Part shown: positions 1 through 11,748 of the stretch, piece after piece
How the letters are laid out: every line of letters starts with the position of its first letter
Numbering within the stretch: position 1 is the stretch's first letter
The notes under the pieces: generated by a model
What the model was told of the DNA's origin: nothing
Database searches by the model: none
What the model saw: the letters and a program-made list of their open reading frames with translations, nothing else
Position numbers and translations under genes: made by a program
Assembly (NCBI GenBank): GCA_037447655.1
Contig: JBBHKE010000230.1
Location: 62,001-126,000, forward strand
Length of the DNA: 64,000 bases
From: Zygnema cylindricum
Taxonomy: Eukaryota; Streptophyta; Zygnematophyceae; Zygnematales; Zygnemataceae
Reading direction: 5' to 3'

Positions 1-1
1 G

Positions 2-1210
2 ATTTGGACGTCTCTCAAATCCGCTTTTGAGAAAGCAAATGTTCAAGAGGAGCTTTTGGTGGCTGGAAAGATTTGGGGATACAAATACACGGGGGGATCT
101 ATGGTAGAGTATTGTGACAATTTTCGTGCGCTCATTGATGCTCACTCTTCTGCTGGGGGGTCATTTCCTGAGTTTCAGCAGGCAGCTTTGCTTATTAGAG
201 GTCTCCCTAGTAGCATGAAGGGTGTGTCTAACCAATTAAAGAGTCATGATAAAGCTAGCTGGTCATTTCAGTTAGCATATAATCTTATATTGGAGGAAGA
301 AACAAATACTAAACTCCTTGAGGGAGAAGGAAAAGTTGAAGCATTTGCAACAGACTTTGACAAAAGAAATCAGTTTAATCAGAATAGGAATCAGTTTAAC
401 CAGAATCAGAATCAGTTTAATCAGAGGCAGAATAGGCCATCTACTACTACTTGTTTCTATTGTTCTGAGAAGGGTCACGGATACAGGTACTGTCCTAAAT
501 TAAAGAAGGCTAATGAGACAGGTTTATACAGGCCAGGTTGGCAACAGAGCCAGTATCACAGAGGCTTTTCTGGAAATCCTTCACGTGGAAATGCTCTCTT
601 TTCAGCTTCTGCAACTGATGCAGATGAGTCACTAAGCTTCAATGAGCAAGAGGAGGCGGAGTTATTTGCTATGGCGGCTGCCATGGAGGGACCAAAGGAT
701 GCAAGATGGATCATGGACACGGGAGCGTCTGCCCATATGTGTTGGAACAAAGCGGCTTTTACGAATCTGCAGCAAACATCTCCAAGGAGTATCTACTATG
801 CTTGTGGCATGAGTGTTCAAACCTCAGCTCAGGGTGATGTATCTTTGATGGTAGATGTGGGGGGGAAGTCGGTAGAAAGAACCCTTCACAATGTTTTGTA
901 TGTTCCAGACTTTAAGAAAAATCTATTTTCTACGTCATTAGTGGAGAGCAAAGGATTTGAGGTTGTTCTGAAAGGAGGAAGACAGGTTGTTAGCAAGAAA
1001 GGGAAAGTAGCAGTAACAGGGACTAGAGATGCTAGCAAAATGTACCGGATGGACATGGCGGAATATAAAGAAAATGATGTTCTCTACTCCAGTGTACAAT
1101 CTGACAATGAGTTGTGGCATAAAAGATTAGGACATATGAACTATGATAGTCTTAAGAAAATGGAAAGTCGAGGGAGTTTCTCTCAGTTCTCATCCTATAA
1201 AATCATGTGA
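2..1210 (+). pseudogene. copia gag-protease-integrase N-terminal part
   Basis: The frame is open from base 2 and is therefore partial at the window edge. It shows a gag domain, an Asn/Gln/Phe-rich stretch (about 360-430), and a CCHC zinc knuckle CFYCSEKGHGYRYC near 451-492 that would bind RNA. An intact aspartic protease motif WIMDTGASAHMC lies near 708-743. The integrase zinc-binding region starts with WHKRLGHM near 1113. The frame is lost between about 1165 and 1200, and the readthrough ends at 1210. The rest of the integrase continues in another frame, so a one- or two-base indel is the simplest explanation. Confidence 0.88.
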
Positions 1211-3872
1211 TGGTTGCTCACTTGGCAAGATTCACAAATTGCCACTTCCACAGGAAACGGACCACAGATCGGAGAAAGTTCTACAACTAATACACTCTGA
1301 TGTTCTCGGTCCTTCACAAGTGGCTTCAGCTGGAGGCGTCCACTATATGGTTACATTCACAGATGACTACTCGAGGTACACTAAAGTATACTTCATGCAA
1401 CATAAGAGTGAAGTGTTCACTCACTTCAAACATTACAAAGCGTGGGCGGAAAAGCTTCATGGATTTCCAATCTTGGCGTTGAGATCGGACAATGGGGGAG
1501 AATACACATCAAAGGAATTCGAAGATTTCCTCACTCGAGAAGGTATTTGTCACAATCTTACTGTTCCTTACACACCAGAACAGAATGGTGTTTCTGAAAG
1601 ATTAAATAGAATGGTGACAGAGAGTGCTAGGTCCATGCTTGCAGATAAAGGGCTAGATTTGAAATTCTGGGCTGAAGCACTAAACTGTGCTGTTTATATT
1701 AAGAATAGAATTGCTTCTAGATCTGTTAGCACCACACCTTATGAGCTTTGGACAGGAAGGAAACCTGATGTTAGCCACTTTAAAATCTTTGGCAGCAAGT
1801 GTTTTATTCTAGATACTTCACAGGATAGATGGAAAATGGAGCCTAAGGGCTTACCAGGAATTTTTATGGGGTATGATGATAACGCAAAAGGATATAGGGT
1901 TTTTGTATTTGAGAAACAGAAAGTAATTATTTCTAGAAATATCCAGATTAAAGATGAACAGGATTCGGTTGATCTTTTTAAGGTGCCAGATCAACCGGCG
2001 AAAGAAAAGCAAGAATATGTCATTTTTCACCATACTCAGCGAGTCTACTTTCCACCGGCAAGTGCGACACCTCTTTCTCCAGCTACCCTTGTGCCTTTAC
2101 AGGATGCATCGCAACAAGATACCCCTCGGGTGGATGGACCTCCTACAGACTCTGTACAGGATCAAGTTACGGTTCACCCTAAACAGAAAAATCAGAGGTT
2201 GCCGACGATCTCAGCCTCAGAATTTCCGGGGGGAAAGAGATCCAGCAGCCGTCTGCAATCAAGCTCTCACTTTGCTTTTTCTGCAGCTACAGAGGAGCCT
2301 CTAACGATCCAGGAGGCCTTCTCATCACCTGAGAGAAATCAGTGGATCGAGGCGGCAAACGATGAAATGAAGTCTATTATGGAGGCACAGACATGGGAGC
2401 TGGTGGATCTTCCTCCGGGCAGAAAAGCCATCGGCAGCAAATGGGTATTCAAGGTGAAGCTGAACCCGGACAACACCATCGAAAGATATAAGGCGAGACT
2501 AGTGGCCAAGGGGTATAATCAAAAAGAAGGTATTGACTTTGAGGAAACCTTCTCTCCTGTTGTCAGATTTCCCACTGTCAGAATTTTGCTAAGTCTAGCT
2601 GCTATAGAGAATATGGAAATACAACAAATGGATGTTAAAACTGCTTTCTTGCATGGAGAGTTAGAAGAAACCATTTATATGAAACAACCTGAAATGTACG
2701 TTGAAAAGGGAAAGGAAGAATTAGTGTGTAAATTGATGAAATCTTTGTATGGGCTAAAACAAGCCCCGCGTCAGTGGAATTTGAAGTTAGATGAGTTTTT
2801 GACTGGGTTGGGATTTAAGAGAATTAGCTCAGATCATTCTGTATATGTCTTACAAGGGGAGGATGGAATACTTTACATTGCTGTATATGTGGATGACTTA
2901 TTATTAATAAGTAAGTCAATGGATGAAATAAACAGCATTAAAGCGGCTTTGAGGTCTAGGTTCGAGATGAAGGACCTCGGTGAGGCCAAATACATTTTAG
3001 GAATACAGGTAGAAAGAGACAGAAACAAGAGGCTGATTATGTTGACTCAGAAAGAAGCAATAGGTAATATGCTAGAAAGATTTGAAATGAAAGATGTGAA
3101 AGGATCCGTAACTCCCATGGAATTCAGGCAGAAATTGGAAGGAATTGATACAGATTCAGGCATAATTGTCGGTGAGAGTTTAGAGACAGGGGAGGAAGAG
3201 TTTATGGCTTCAAAGCCATATAGACAAGTAGTTGGAAGCCTTATATATTTTATGAATTGTACGAGACCCGACATTGCAGCAGCTGTGGGAGTCTTGAGTA
3301 GAAGTCTGCAGAATCCTAAAAGGGCAGACTAGGAAGCAGCAAAAAGAGTGTTGAGATATCTTGCAGGTACTCGAAATCTCAAGCTTGTTCTCGGAGGAGG
3401 AGAGGTGAAAATCCAAACGTGGAGCGATGCTAGCTATGGGGACATGCCAAGCCGGAAATCTACAACCGGCTTTGTTTTGAAGATTGGAGACGGAACTTGC
3501 TGCTGGAGTAGCAAATTACAAAAGGTTACAGCTCAATCCACAATGGAGTCAGAATATATGGCAGCAGCTTCCGCCCTCAAGGAGCTCCTATGGGTCAAGT
3601 CCATTTTACAAGAACTTGGGTATATGCAAATTGGCCCTCAAGCTATCTGGTGTGATAACCAAGCTGCAATAGCAATTGCCTCTAACCCCAGCCATCACTT
3701 TAAGAGCAAACACATGGATGTTAGACTTCACTTTGTTAGAGAAAAAGTACTTGCAAAAGTCGTTAAATTGTGTTATTTACCAGATGAGAAGATGGTGGCT
3801 GACATGCTAACAAAAGCCCTTCCTGCTCCTAAGTTACAATTTTGCAGAGATGCTGTTGGACTAAGTGAGTAA
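1143..3872 (+). pseudogene. copia integrase-reverse transcriptase-RNase H with in-frame stop
   Basis: This continues the polyprotein in a second frame. The integrase shows the CxxC of the zinc region (SCDGCSLGK) and the catalytic D, D, E in HSDVLGP, LRSDNGGEY and NGVSERLNR. Reverse transcriptase starts near 2290 and has DVKTAFLHG and the catalytic AVYVDDLLLI near 2880-2910. A TAG at 3330-3332 interrupts the protein where copia relatives usually have Trp (inferred TGG to TAG). The same frame then continues through RNase H, with its acidic residues in TWSDASYGDM, ESEYMAAAS and WCDNQAAIA, to a stop at 3872. All catalytic motifs are kept, so the inactivation looks recent. Confidence 0.9.
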
Positions 3873-3888
3873 CTGAGTCTAAAGATTT

Positions 3889-3895
3889 AGGGGAG
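3889..3895 (+). other. polypurine tract
   Basis: AGGGGAG lies directly before the LTR start TGTTG, the expected place for the plus-strand primer of an LTR retrotransposon. The neighbouring minus-strand element has an equivalent tract at 6193-6199. Confidence 0.75.
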
Positions 3896-4935
3896 TGTTG
3901 TAATTTATAAATCTTTATTTCAGTCAATAGGGGTAAAAATAACTTAGGATATTTTTTCTAGTAGTCTACTATAAGACTTACCTTAATTAGTGTTACAGTA
4001 GCGAGAGGTACAGTAGAGCGTATCGTACTGTATCGTACTTTTGCAGGGACACGTGTCGGCGAAATAACGTATGCAGGTTTTTGGAGCAGCGCCGACAATC
4101 AGCCATACGCGTCAAAAAGTTGACGACGCGATTCACATGATCGGACGAACAGGATTTGTCCCGAGTATTCCGGAAACATATGGTACATCTCGACGGTACC
4201 ATCGTCGATCGAATTCGTTCCAACGGACGCGATTCACCTGGGACCACAAGCGCGATTCACGAGGGACCACAAGCGTGATTCGCGTGGGACCACAAGTGAC
4301 GAAGCACTCAAGTGCTTCGTACTACATGACCACAGTAGGCTGGACTTTTGCGGTCACCGCTGACTAAGCATTTGGAACGTTTTGTGTACGGTTAGAACGT
4401 TTTGTGTACGATTCAATTTCTGTAAATATCTGAATAACATTAGTTTGTAGTTTAGTGTGATAAAAAAATAGTGTTCCGCTAATCAAGTTTTAGAAATAGT
4501 AATTAGGTTTTTAAAGTACAGTAACGTACAGGTAGGATGCTTTGTCGTTAGTCAGGATAATAACCGTAGTAACGGTTACCCAAATTAGTGTAGATCAGTA
4601 GATACACACTGTGAGTATATAACTTAGAACTTAGACAATTTTGTAGTATCCAGTTTTGGGAATATGATTTTCTAAGGGCAGTTTTTGGGAAACTTCTAGT
4701 CATCATATCTTATGGTTTACTGGGTCATTTTGGCTGCAATTTTGGGAATTGTCAGTTTGCTGTATTGTGTAACACTGTGACAAATTTGAAGCATATTGGG
4801 TTTCTGAGTCATATTTTGTGTCAGATCTAAGTTGGCTGTTGAATAGGTACTTTGATAGTTTCTGCTGTTTTTTTTCATGTCTACTTCCACTACTACTGCT
4901 GGTTCACTGCCTGCAACGGTGGTTGTAGAACAACA
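3896..4935 (+). repeat. 3' LTR of the plus-strand copia element
   Basis: The segment is about 1,040 bp with the short inverted ends TGTTGT and ACAACA. The left edge is fixed by the polypurine tract. The right edge is fixed because the next base begins sequence shared with a second copy at 7204. It contains three 23-bp tandem repeats, a near-palindrome around 4302-4322 and a direct repeat of AACGTTTTGTGTACG near 4377-4410, which may be promoter or enhancer elements. The 5' LTR is not in the window, so identity between the LTRs cannot be judged. Confidence 0.8.
4228..4296 (+). repeat. three 23-bp tandem repeats inside the LTR
   Basis: Three adjacent units (4228-4250, 4251-4273, 4274-4296) share CGCGATTCAC, two or three variable bases and GGGACCACAAG. 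A half unit (GCGATTCAC) also occurs near 4129. Short tandem repeats in the U3 part of plant copia LTRs often act as enhancers; here that is inference from position only. Confidence 0.7.
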
Positions 4936-6192
4936 CATTTAACATACAACAACATTTAGGGTTTCATGGAATAATCAACATAAATAAACCCTATGACAAC
5001 ATCTAAGGTTTGATGGAATAATCGACATAAACAAACCCTAGGACAAATGCATAAACAATGCATATCAAACATATATAAAATAACATAAATAAATAATAAA
5101 AACAAATGCATCACACATAAACAAGAGTATAATCAAAGTATAATCAAATAATCATTAATCATTATATCATTCAAAGTGCATGACCTAATCGACAACCCTA
5201 AAAGTCTACATCTTCGGTCCCCACTTTTCTAACCAGCATTGATTATTAATTCCTAACAAAGCTCATTCCTATATATACACTTGTGAGCTGTCAATGAATC
5301 ACTAAGTGTCAAAATAACCAACATACATTATGTAACTGTCATTAAGTCCTATTTAACCATAATAGACCATCACTAAGAATAAATTAATCTTAAGCGTACA
5401 CCTGAAAGTCAAACAATCGTAAGCGTACACTTGTCTACAAGTACAACATCGTACACACACAAATTAAACTATCGAAAACCCTAATTGATCACTTAAATAA
5501 AAATGTCATAATCAATACTAAATTAATAATACACATAAGACAAAATAATGTTGTATCAAATATTTATACCGACGCGTCCGCAAAATACGCGTCATAAGCG
5601 ACAACTCGCTTAGTCACTAGTAGATAAATCCACGTAGTGAACCGACATCGTATATGTACGGTCCACCTAATTAACACGTCATCAAACAATATGATCCCTT
5701 GGAAATATCGGCGGACGTCGTCCGCCCTCCACGTGTACCTCGAACAACTTGCCGAAATCAATTCGTACGATCCAAATCCTGTCCGTACCGAAATCACGTA
5801 CTTCGTCATAAATGCGCCTTGTCGCATTTAAGGTACACGTCACTTTCGATAAATGCATGTCGCAATAAACGACAACTTAAAGTACACCTGTCAAATACGA
5901 CGCTTCGTACCGGCGGCGTCCCATGTAATAAATTTCATCTGTCGCATTATGTTTCGTACGTGCGACGTACCATTTTATCTTCGTCGATTATCTCACGTCG
6001 GATTGCTTCGCGATCCGCCGTCCATTTCCTCTCACATTTCGCGCCACTCAATTACTCCATTACGTACATTTAATTTTCTTCGTACATTTACTCCCCCAAT
6101 CCGCAAATCTATTCGAACCTCCACACTACATCGCGTAAATACGCACGCACGAAACGATGTGTTCGCACGAAACTAACTTTTCAAAAACAACA
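4936..6192 (-). repeat. 3' LTR of the minus-strand element, interrupted
   Basis: It matches 7204-8459 almost base for base; I noticed a one-base indel near 5030/7297 and two substitutions. The terminal ACAACA (plus strand) is followed by CTCCCCC, the complement of a polypurine tract, which sets the orientation. The other end is lost at the copia insertion point. Such high identity between LTRs implies a recent insertion. Confidence 0.8.
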
Positions 6193-7100
6193 CTCCCCCG
6201 AAAATTTAGTTTCGTGCATCCATGATGCCACGTCATCATCTGTCACACTTCATAAAACTACGTCATCAGCTGTCACCAATGTCACCTTCAGCTGCCTCCT
6301 CCATTTGAATCCGCCTTCGCTACACCACTGCTTCCGCTGCCTCCATAAATCTTTCCAAATATCATAATATATATTTTCATTTTCCGATTACAACAAATTT
6401 TCTCTTTTCTCAACAATATCCAAATCCGAAAATTTTCCATAAAAATACACAAATAATAAACTATTTTCCGAAAATCAATTATACCAAAAATAACAAACTT
6501 CGAACAAAATTACCACATTTTCCTCTAGCTACCATAACAATTTCCAAAAATAAAACTTTGCAAATTTTCAACCCGCGTACTTAATCCCACAAAATAAAAC
6601 ATTAAAAATAAAAATAAATAAAATCTACATTCTCTATCCCAATTTTAAGCTCCAATAAAGTTACATTTCCCAAAACTACTAACAATCCGTAAAATAAAAA
6701 TCTCATAACATCCCATAATTATAGATCCACAAATTCGGATCTTTCACCAAATGCCACAACTCCACCTTTCGGATCTCTCTCCCCCAAACGTCGAATCTCC
6801 ACCTTCCACATCTCTCCATCAAACGAATATGTATTTTCTAAAAATAAAATATCATTTCTTATAATTTATCATTTTCATTGAGGGTAGACATTTCGGCACT
6901 CTCACTAAGTTAACCCTTGGGGCGATGCAAGATTAAACTCGGCACATACCAACACTATGATAAGGCCGATCTCATGGGTACACAGACACCATTACTGCAA
7001 TACAACCAGCAAGGACAATATTAACCTGCTACAATGCGTGTGACAAAAACCTACATCGACTTGACCTAACATATGATAGATGGGGTGTGGGCCCATAACC
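6193..7100 (-). other. internal region of the minus-strand LTR element
   Basis: About 0.9 kb lies between the two LTRs. It holds a polypurine tract at 6193-6199 (GGGGGAG on the minus strand) and a primer-binding site at its other end. It is AT-rich, and I see no open frame with gag, protease, integrase or reverse transcriptase motifs. The element would therefore depend on enzymes supplied by a relative. Confidence 0.75.
7084..7100 (-). other. primer-binding site matching the initiator tRNA-Met anticodon arm
   Basis: On the minus strand the base after the LTR begins GGTTATGGGCCCA. Its complement TGGGCCCATAACC equals the anticodon stem-loop of initiator tRNA-Met rather than its 3' acceptor end. 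Priming from an internally cleaved initiator tRNA is established for Drosophila copia, which has the same motif directly after its 5' LTR. The match and its position are seen in the sequence; the priming mechanism is inferred by analogy. Confidence 0.75.
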
Positions 7101-8459
7101 TGTTGTTCTTTGGTCTAAAATAGACCGCAGAAGCCACCCAAACTATCATGCAAAAAGCTAAGCAAAAAATAGGTCGACGAACAATCATTTGAAATGCATC
7201 CTCCATTTAACATACAACAACATTTAGGGTTTCATGGAATAATCAACATAAATAAACCCTATGACAACATCTAAGGTTTGATGGAATAATCGACATAACA
7301 AACCCTAGGACAAATGCATAAACAATGCATATCAAACATATATAAAATAACATAAATAAATAATAAAAACAAATGCATCACACATAAACAAGAGTATAAT
7401 CAAAGTATAATCAAATAATCATTAATCATTATATCATTCAAAGTGCATGACCTAATCGACAACCCTAAAAGTCTACATCTTCGGTCCCCACTTTTCTAAC
7501 CAGCATTGATTATTAATTCCTAACAAAGCTCATTCCTATATATACACTTGTGAGCTGTCAATGAATCACTAAGTGTCAAAATAACCAACATACATTATGT
7601 AACTGTCATTAAGTCCTATTTAACCATAATAGACCATCACTAAGAATAAATTAATCTTAAGCGTACACCTGAAAGTCAAACAATCGTAAGCGTACACTTG
7701 TCTACAAGTACAACATCGTACACACACAAATTAAACTATCGAAAACCCTAATTGATCACTTAAATAAAAATGTCATAATCAATACTAAATTAATAATACA
7801 CATAAGACAAAATAATGTTGTATCAAATATTTATACCGACGCGTCCGCAAAATACGCGTCATAAGCGACAACTCGCTTAGTCACTAGTAGATAAATCCAC
7901 GTAGTGAACCGACATCGTATATGTACGGTCCACCTAATTAACACGTCATCAAACAATATGATCCCTTGGAAATATCGGCGGACGTCGTCCGCCCTCCACG
8001 TGTACCTCGAACAACTTGCCGAAATCAATTCGTACGATCCAAATCCTGTCCGTACCGAAATCACGTACTTCGTCATAAATGCGCCTTGTCGCATTTAAGG
8101 TACACGTCACTTTCGATAAATGCATGTCGCAATAAACGACAACTTAAAGTACACCTGTCAAATACGACGCTTCATACCGGCGGCGTCCCATGTAATAAAT
8201 TTCATCTGTCGCATTATGTTTCGTACGTGCGACGTACCATTTTATCTTCGTCGATTATCTCACGTCGGATTGCTTCGCGATCCGCCGTCCATTTCCTCTC
8301 ACATTTCGCGCCACTCAATTACTCCATTACGTACATTTAATTTTCTTCGTACATTTACTCCCCCAATCCGCAAATCTATTCGAACCTCCACACTACATCG
8401 CGTAAATACGCACGCACGAAACGATGTGTTCGTACGAAACTAACTTTTCAAAAACAACA
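7101..8459 (-). repeat. 5' LTR of the minus-strand element, complete
   Basis: It is 1,359 bp, bounded by TGTTGT at 7101 and ACAACA at 8454-8459. The first 103 bp (7101-7203) have no partner in the left LTR because a copia element interrupts that copy. To its right, copia reverse transcriptase sequence begins at once, giving the insertion site. The expected 5-bp target duplication is CTTAC (8460-8464), whose partner should lie outside the window. Confidence 0.8.
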
Positions 8460-11400
8460 CTTACTTTCCTCAGGTCCTAACTCATTATCCAAGATCAATA
8501 CTCCCTCTTCTGAGCTCCACTCATTTCCCTTCTTTAAGTCCATTGGAGTTGTGCAACAATTTGCTTTATCCATTTGAAATTTTTCAAGCATATTTCCAAT
8601 TGCTTCTTTTTTTGTTAGTCTAATCGTTTTATTCCCTCTATCTCTCTCCATTTGAATTCCCAAAATATATTTTGCTTTCCCTAAGTCTTTCATTTCAAAT
8701 CTACTCTTTAAATCCTTTTTCAATCTATTTATTTTCTCCATTCATTTACTCAACATAAGCAAATCGTCAACATAGATGGCAATGAAAATTATACCTTCTC
8801 ATCTTCAAATAGATAGCCAAAATGATCCGAACGGATTGGGATATATCCCAAACTCGTTAAAAATTTGTCCAGCTTCTTGTTCCATTGGCGTGAAGCTTGC
8901 TTTATTCCATAAAGAGACTTGATCAATCTGCACACCGTACTTTCTTCTCCTTTCTCCACAAATCCTTCCGGTTGTCGCGTGAAGACCTCTTCTTCTAATT
9001 CTCCGTGTGAGAAAGCGGTTTTGATGTCCATATGGTGTCTTCCGCTGCTGCTAGACTACGTAGAATCCGAACAGAGGGAAATCTAACAACCGGAGCAAAG
9101 GTCTCCTCATAATCTATTCCCTCTTTCTGTGTGAACCCCTTTGCCACTAATCTGGCCTTGTATCGCTCGATAGTGTTATCTGGATTAAGTTTCAACTTTA
9201 ATACCCACTTTCATCCTATCGGCTTTCTGTCCGGAGGACAATCCACCAACTCCCATGTGTTTGCTTCCATAATGGAAGCCCTCTCATCATTAATGGTTGT
9301 CATCCATGTACTACGTTCCAGACTATTAATTGCTTCCGAGTAAGTTTGGGATTCGCTCAAATGTGACAGCTTAGTTACCTTATTGTTCACTTGTCTCTCT
9401 TGAAGTCTCTTGCTGCTTCTCCTTCCTCCTTCAAACTCAGATGCTTGGATGGAGGGTATTCTCGGATTTCTCCCAACAACTTGATCCTCTTCCCTATCCG
9501 TGGAGTCCATCTCTGGACGTTCACTGTCCATTTCTGGTCTCTCCTCGTTTTCTTCCTTGGTTTGAACTGGAAGTTGTGACTTCAAGAGAGAGTCACTCTC
9601 GATCAGTTTTTCCTCTTTCTTTGCAAGGTCAGGCTGAACCGGAGTTCGGTTAGAAGAATCTGAATCTAACTCATGTTCAGATTCAATTCTTATTCTGACC
9701 GGTTTAGTGTACTTAAAGGGATTTATGGACTTTCCTTCATCCATATCTACCAAGTGTTTTACTAGAATTATGTCTTCTCTTCAAAGATCATAAACTCTAT
9801 AACCCTTTACGTTTTTATCATACCCAAGTAAGTATCGCGGCTTTCCTCTAGCATCTAACTTCCAATCAGATTTTTTTGTGTTTAAACTAAACACTTGACT
9901 TCCAAACACCTTTAAGTGTGAAATATTAGGTTTTCTCCCGATCCATCTTTCATAAGGTGTTTGGTCTTTTAAAGCCGCGGTAAAGACTCTGTTTTTTAGA
10001 TAGTTACCACAACTCATAGCCTCTGCCCAAAAACTTTTCCTTATCTTTTTATTTGTCAACATACTACAGGCACTATCACTTATTGTCCGATTTAGTCTCT
10101 CCGCTACACCGTTTTGTTATGGGTTCTTTAGGATAGTCTTTTGGTGTTGAACCCCTTCCTCTTTCAAGTAATCCTCAAACTCATTAAAATTGAATCCCCC
10201 CCCATTATCAATCCTCACTCTCTTTATAGGTGTCTCATGAAGCTTTTCACTCCATGTGTTATACTCCTTAAAATAAGCCAAAGCCTCAGATTTGTTTTTC
10301 AAGAAATATACTCTAGAGTATCTAGACCAATCATCACTGATAGTGAGCATATAATTTTTCCCTCTAACTGATGGCACTTTGGACGGTCCCCATATGTGAG
10401 TATGAACTAAATCTAAGACCTTTTCTCCATTATATGTTGCGGCTTTTGGAAAAGGCAACCTGTGAGCTTTTCCTTGAGCACACCCACTACAATCATCGAA
10501 AGTCTCATTATCTCCAAAATTTATTCCCTCAACTACACCCATTTATTCATTTCCTTCAATCTATCTAGATGCACATGTCCCTATATTTTATGCCACATCA
10601 TCAAATCACTTACACCAGCATAGTAAACTCCCGTCTTTCCATCACTCAAATTCAACCTAAACATTCCTTGGTTACCCTTTTCAGCTGTGAAATACACTTC
10701 ATTCTCATAACTAGCAACAAAGACTCTTTTCTTAGTACTAGTCTCAAAACCCTTATCATCTAAGACCAACGTAGAGATAAAATTCTTGTTCAACTCTGGA
10801 ATAAAAAAAGCATCAGAGAAAGTGACGATAGATGTATTTCCATCAACTAAAACTCTCACATCAACTGATCCCACTGAATTAGTGGTCACTATTCTTCCAT
10901 CCCCATACTCCATCTCTACAGTAGGGATCTTTCTCATTTTGGTAAACAATGGTTTTTCTCTACACATATGCATAGAGGCTCCTGAATGAATGATCCATCC
11001 TTCTTCATGAGATTCTTTCACTCCACCGAAAGCATACTTTTGCCTCCTTGCACTCTCTGCTCAACTTTCACCTCCAACTCCTCGTTAAGGAGATTTTATC
11101 CGTCGTCATCATCGTAATCCTCCATCATGACTTGTGTCGACGGTTTTTCCTTGCTGCCGGTTTTCTAATCGGTTACTCCTTCAATTTCAACTCCGTCAAC
11201 CTAGTGCACTCCACCATGTAGTGTCCCGGCTTCTTACAAAAATAGCAAAGTCCCTACGGAGCTCTTGGTCCAAAACCGTCACGATTTCCTCTTCCTCCTC
11301 CACCAAAGTTCCTATAAGGTTTCTTGGAATCCTTATCCCCCTTGTTAGTACTAGCAGCCAGCGCTTGATTGTTCTTTCCTCCTCTACGAACCTAAATTTT

Positions 11401-11735
11401 GCTTTCCCGAACCAAAATCATCCTCACTACGGAGTTCCAGATCCAAAGATGATATGGCAAACCCTGAACCCTGTTAACTATGTTCTCATAATCATTTGGA
11501 AGTTTCATTAACAAAGTGTTCACCTTTTCTTTTTCACTCTCCCATTTCCCTGCACTCTCCAACTCCATGAATAACCCAACCAAGTCATTACAAAATCTAA
11601 CATTTTTTGTTGTTCTATGACAACCGTAGCAGGACCAACTGCCGCTAAATCACAAGCCATCACAGAACCAAAAGGGGAAGCAATATTTTTCGTGTTGCCT
11701 TTTTCTTTGTCAATCTGATGATCCTTTTATTCGTA
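8460..11735 (-). pseudogene. decayed Ty1/copia gag-pol
   Basis: Read on the minus strand from about 11735: a gag remnant (KVNTLLMKLPNDYENIV near 11.5 kb), a zinc knuckle CYFCKKPGHYMVEC near 11.2 kb, protease-like sequence (10581-11021), integrase (9781-10542), a linker (9211-9753) and reverse transcriptase (8460-9195). The pieces lie in several frames with stops. Key residues are gone: the protease motif reads HSGAS instead of D[TS]GA, and the first integrase Asp is His in THIWGP. The sequence ends abruptly in mid reverse transcriptase at 8460, where the minus-strand LTR element inserted. The remaining reverse transcriptase and RNase H are predicted beyond the left edge of the window. Confidence 0.88.
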
Positions 11736-11748
11736 ACTTTTTTTGCTT

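Larger units (their letters stand above)
1..4935 (+). mobile_element. Ty1/copia LTR retrotransposon, 5' end outside window
   Basis: The domain order gag, protease, integrase, reverse transcriptase, RNase H is that of Ty1/copia. The element begins before base 1, so its 5' LTR, primer site and gag start are not visible. The 3' end is complete: stop codon at 3872, polypurine tract at 3889-3895, then an LTR with TGTTGT at its start and ACAACA at its end. The element abuts the LTR of a second element exactly at 4935/4936, so it probably inserted into that LTR. A target duplication of CATTT is predicted on the unseen side. It carries one frameshift and one in-frame stop, so it is not autonomous as it stands. 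Confidence 0.93.
4936..8459 (-). mobile_element. non-autonomous LTR retrotransposon, minus strand
   Basis: Two near-identical direct repeats (4936-6192 and 7204-8459; about three differences seen over 1.26 kb) flank about 0.9 kb without coding capacity. Read on the minus strand, a GGGGGAG tract precedes the TGTTGT start of the left repeat. The right repeat ends ACAACA immediately before a tRNA-like primer site. This is the structure of an LTR element with no gag-pol. The left LTR is cut after 1,257 bp by the plus-strand copia element; the missing 103 bp (equivalent to 7101-7203) should lie left of the window. The reading frames inside the LTRs are identical in both copies and have no recognisable product. 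Confidence 0.82.

Noticed and set aside
5564-6176. Frames of 64-124 codons repeated at 7831-8443
   Set aside because: They lie wholly inside the LTRs of a coding-free element. They are duplicated because LTRs are duplicated, and they show no domain.
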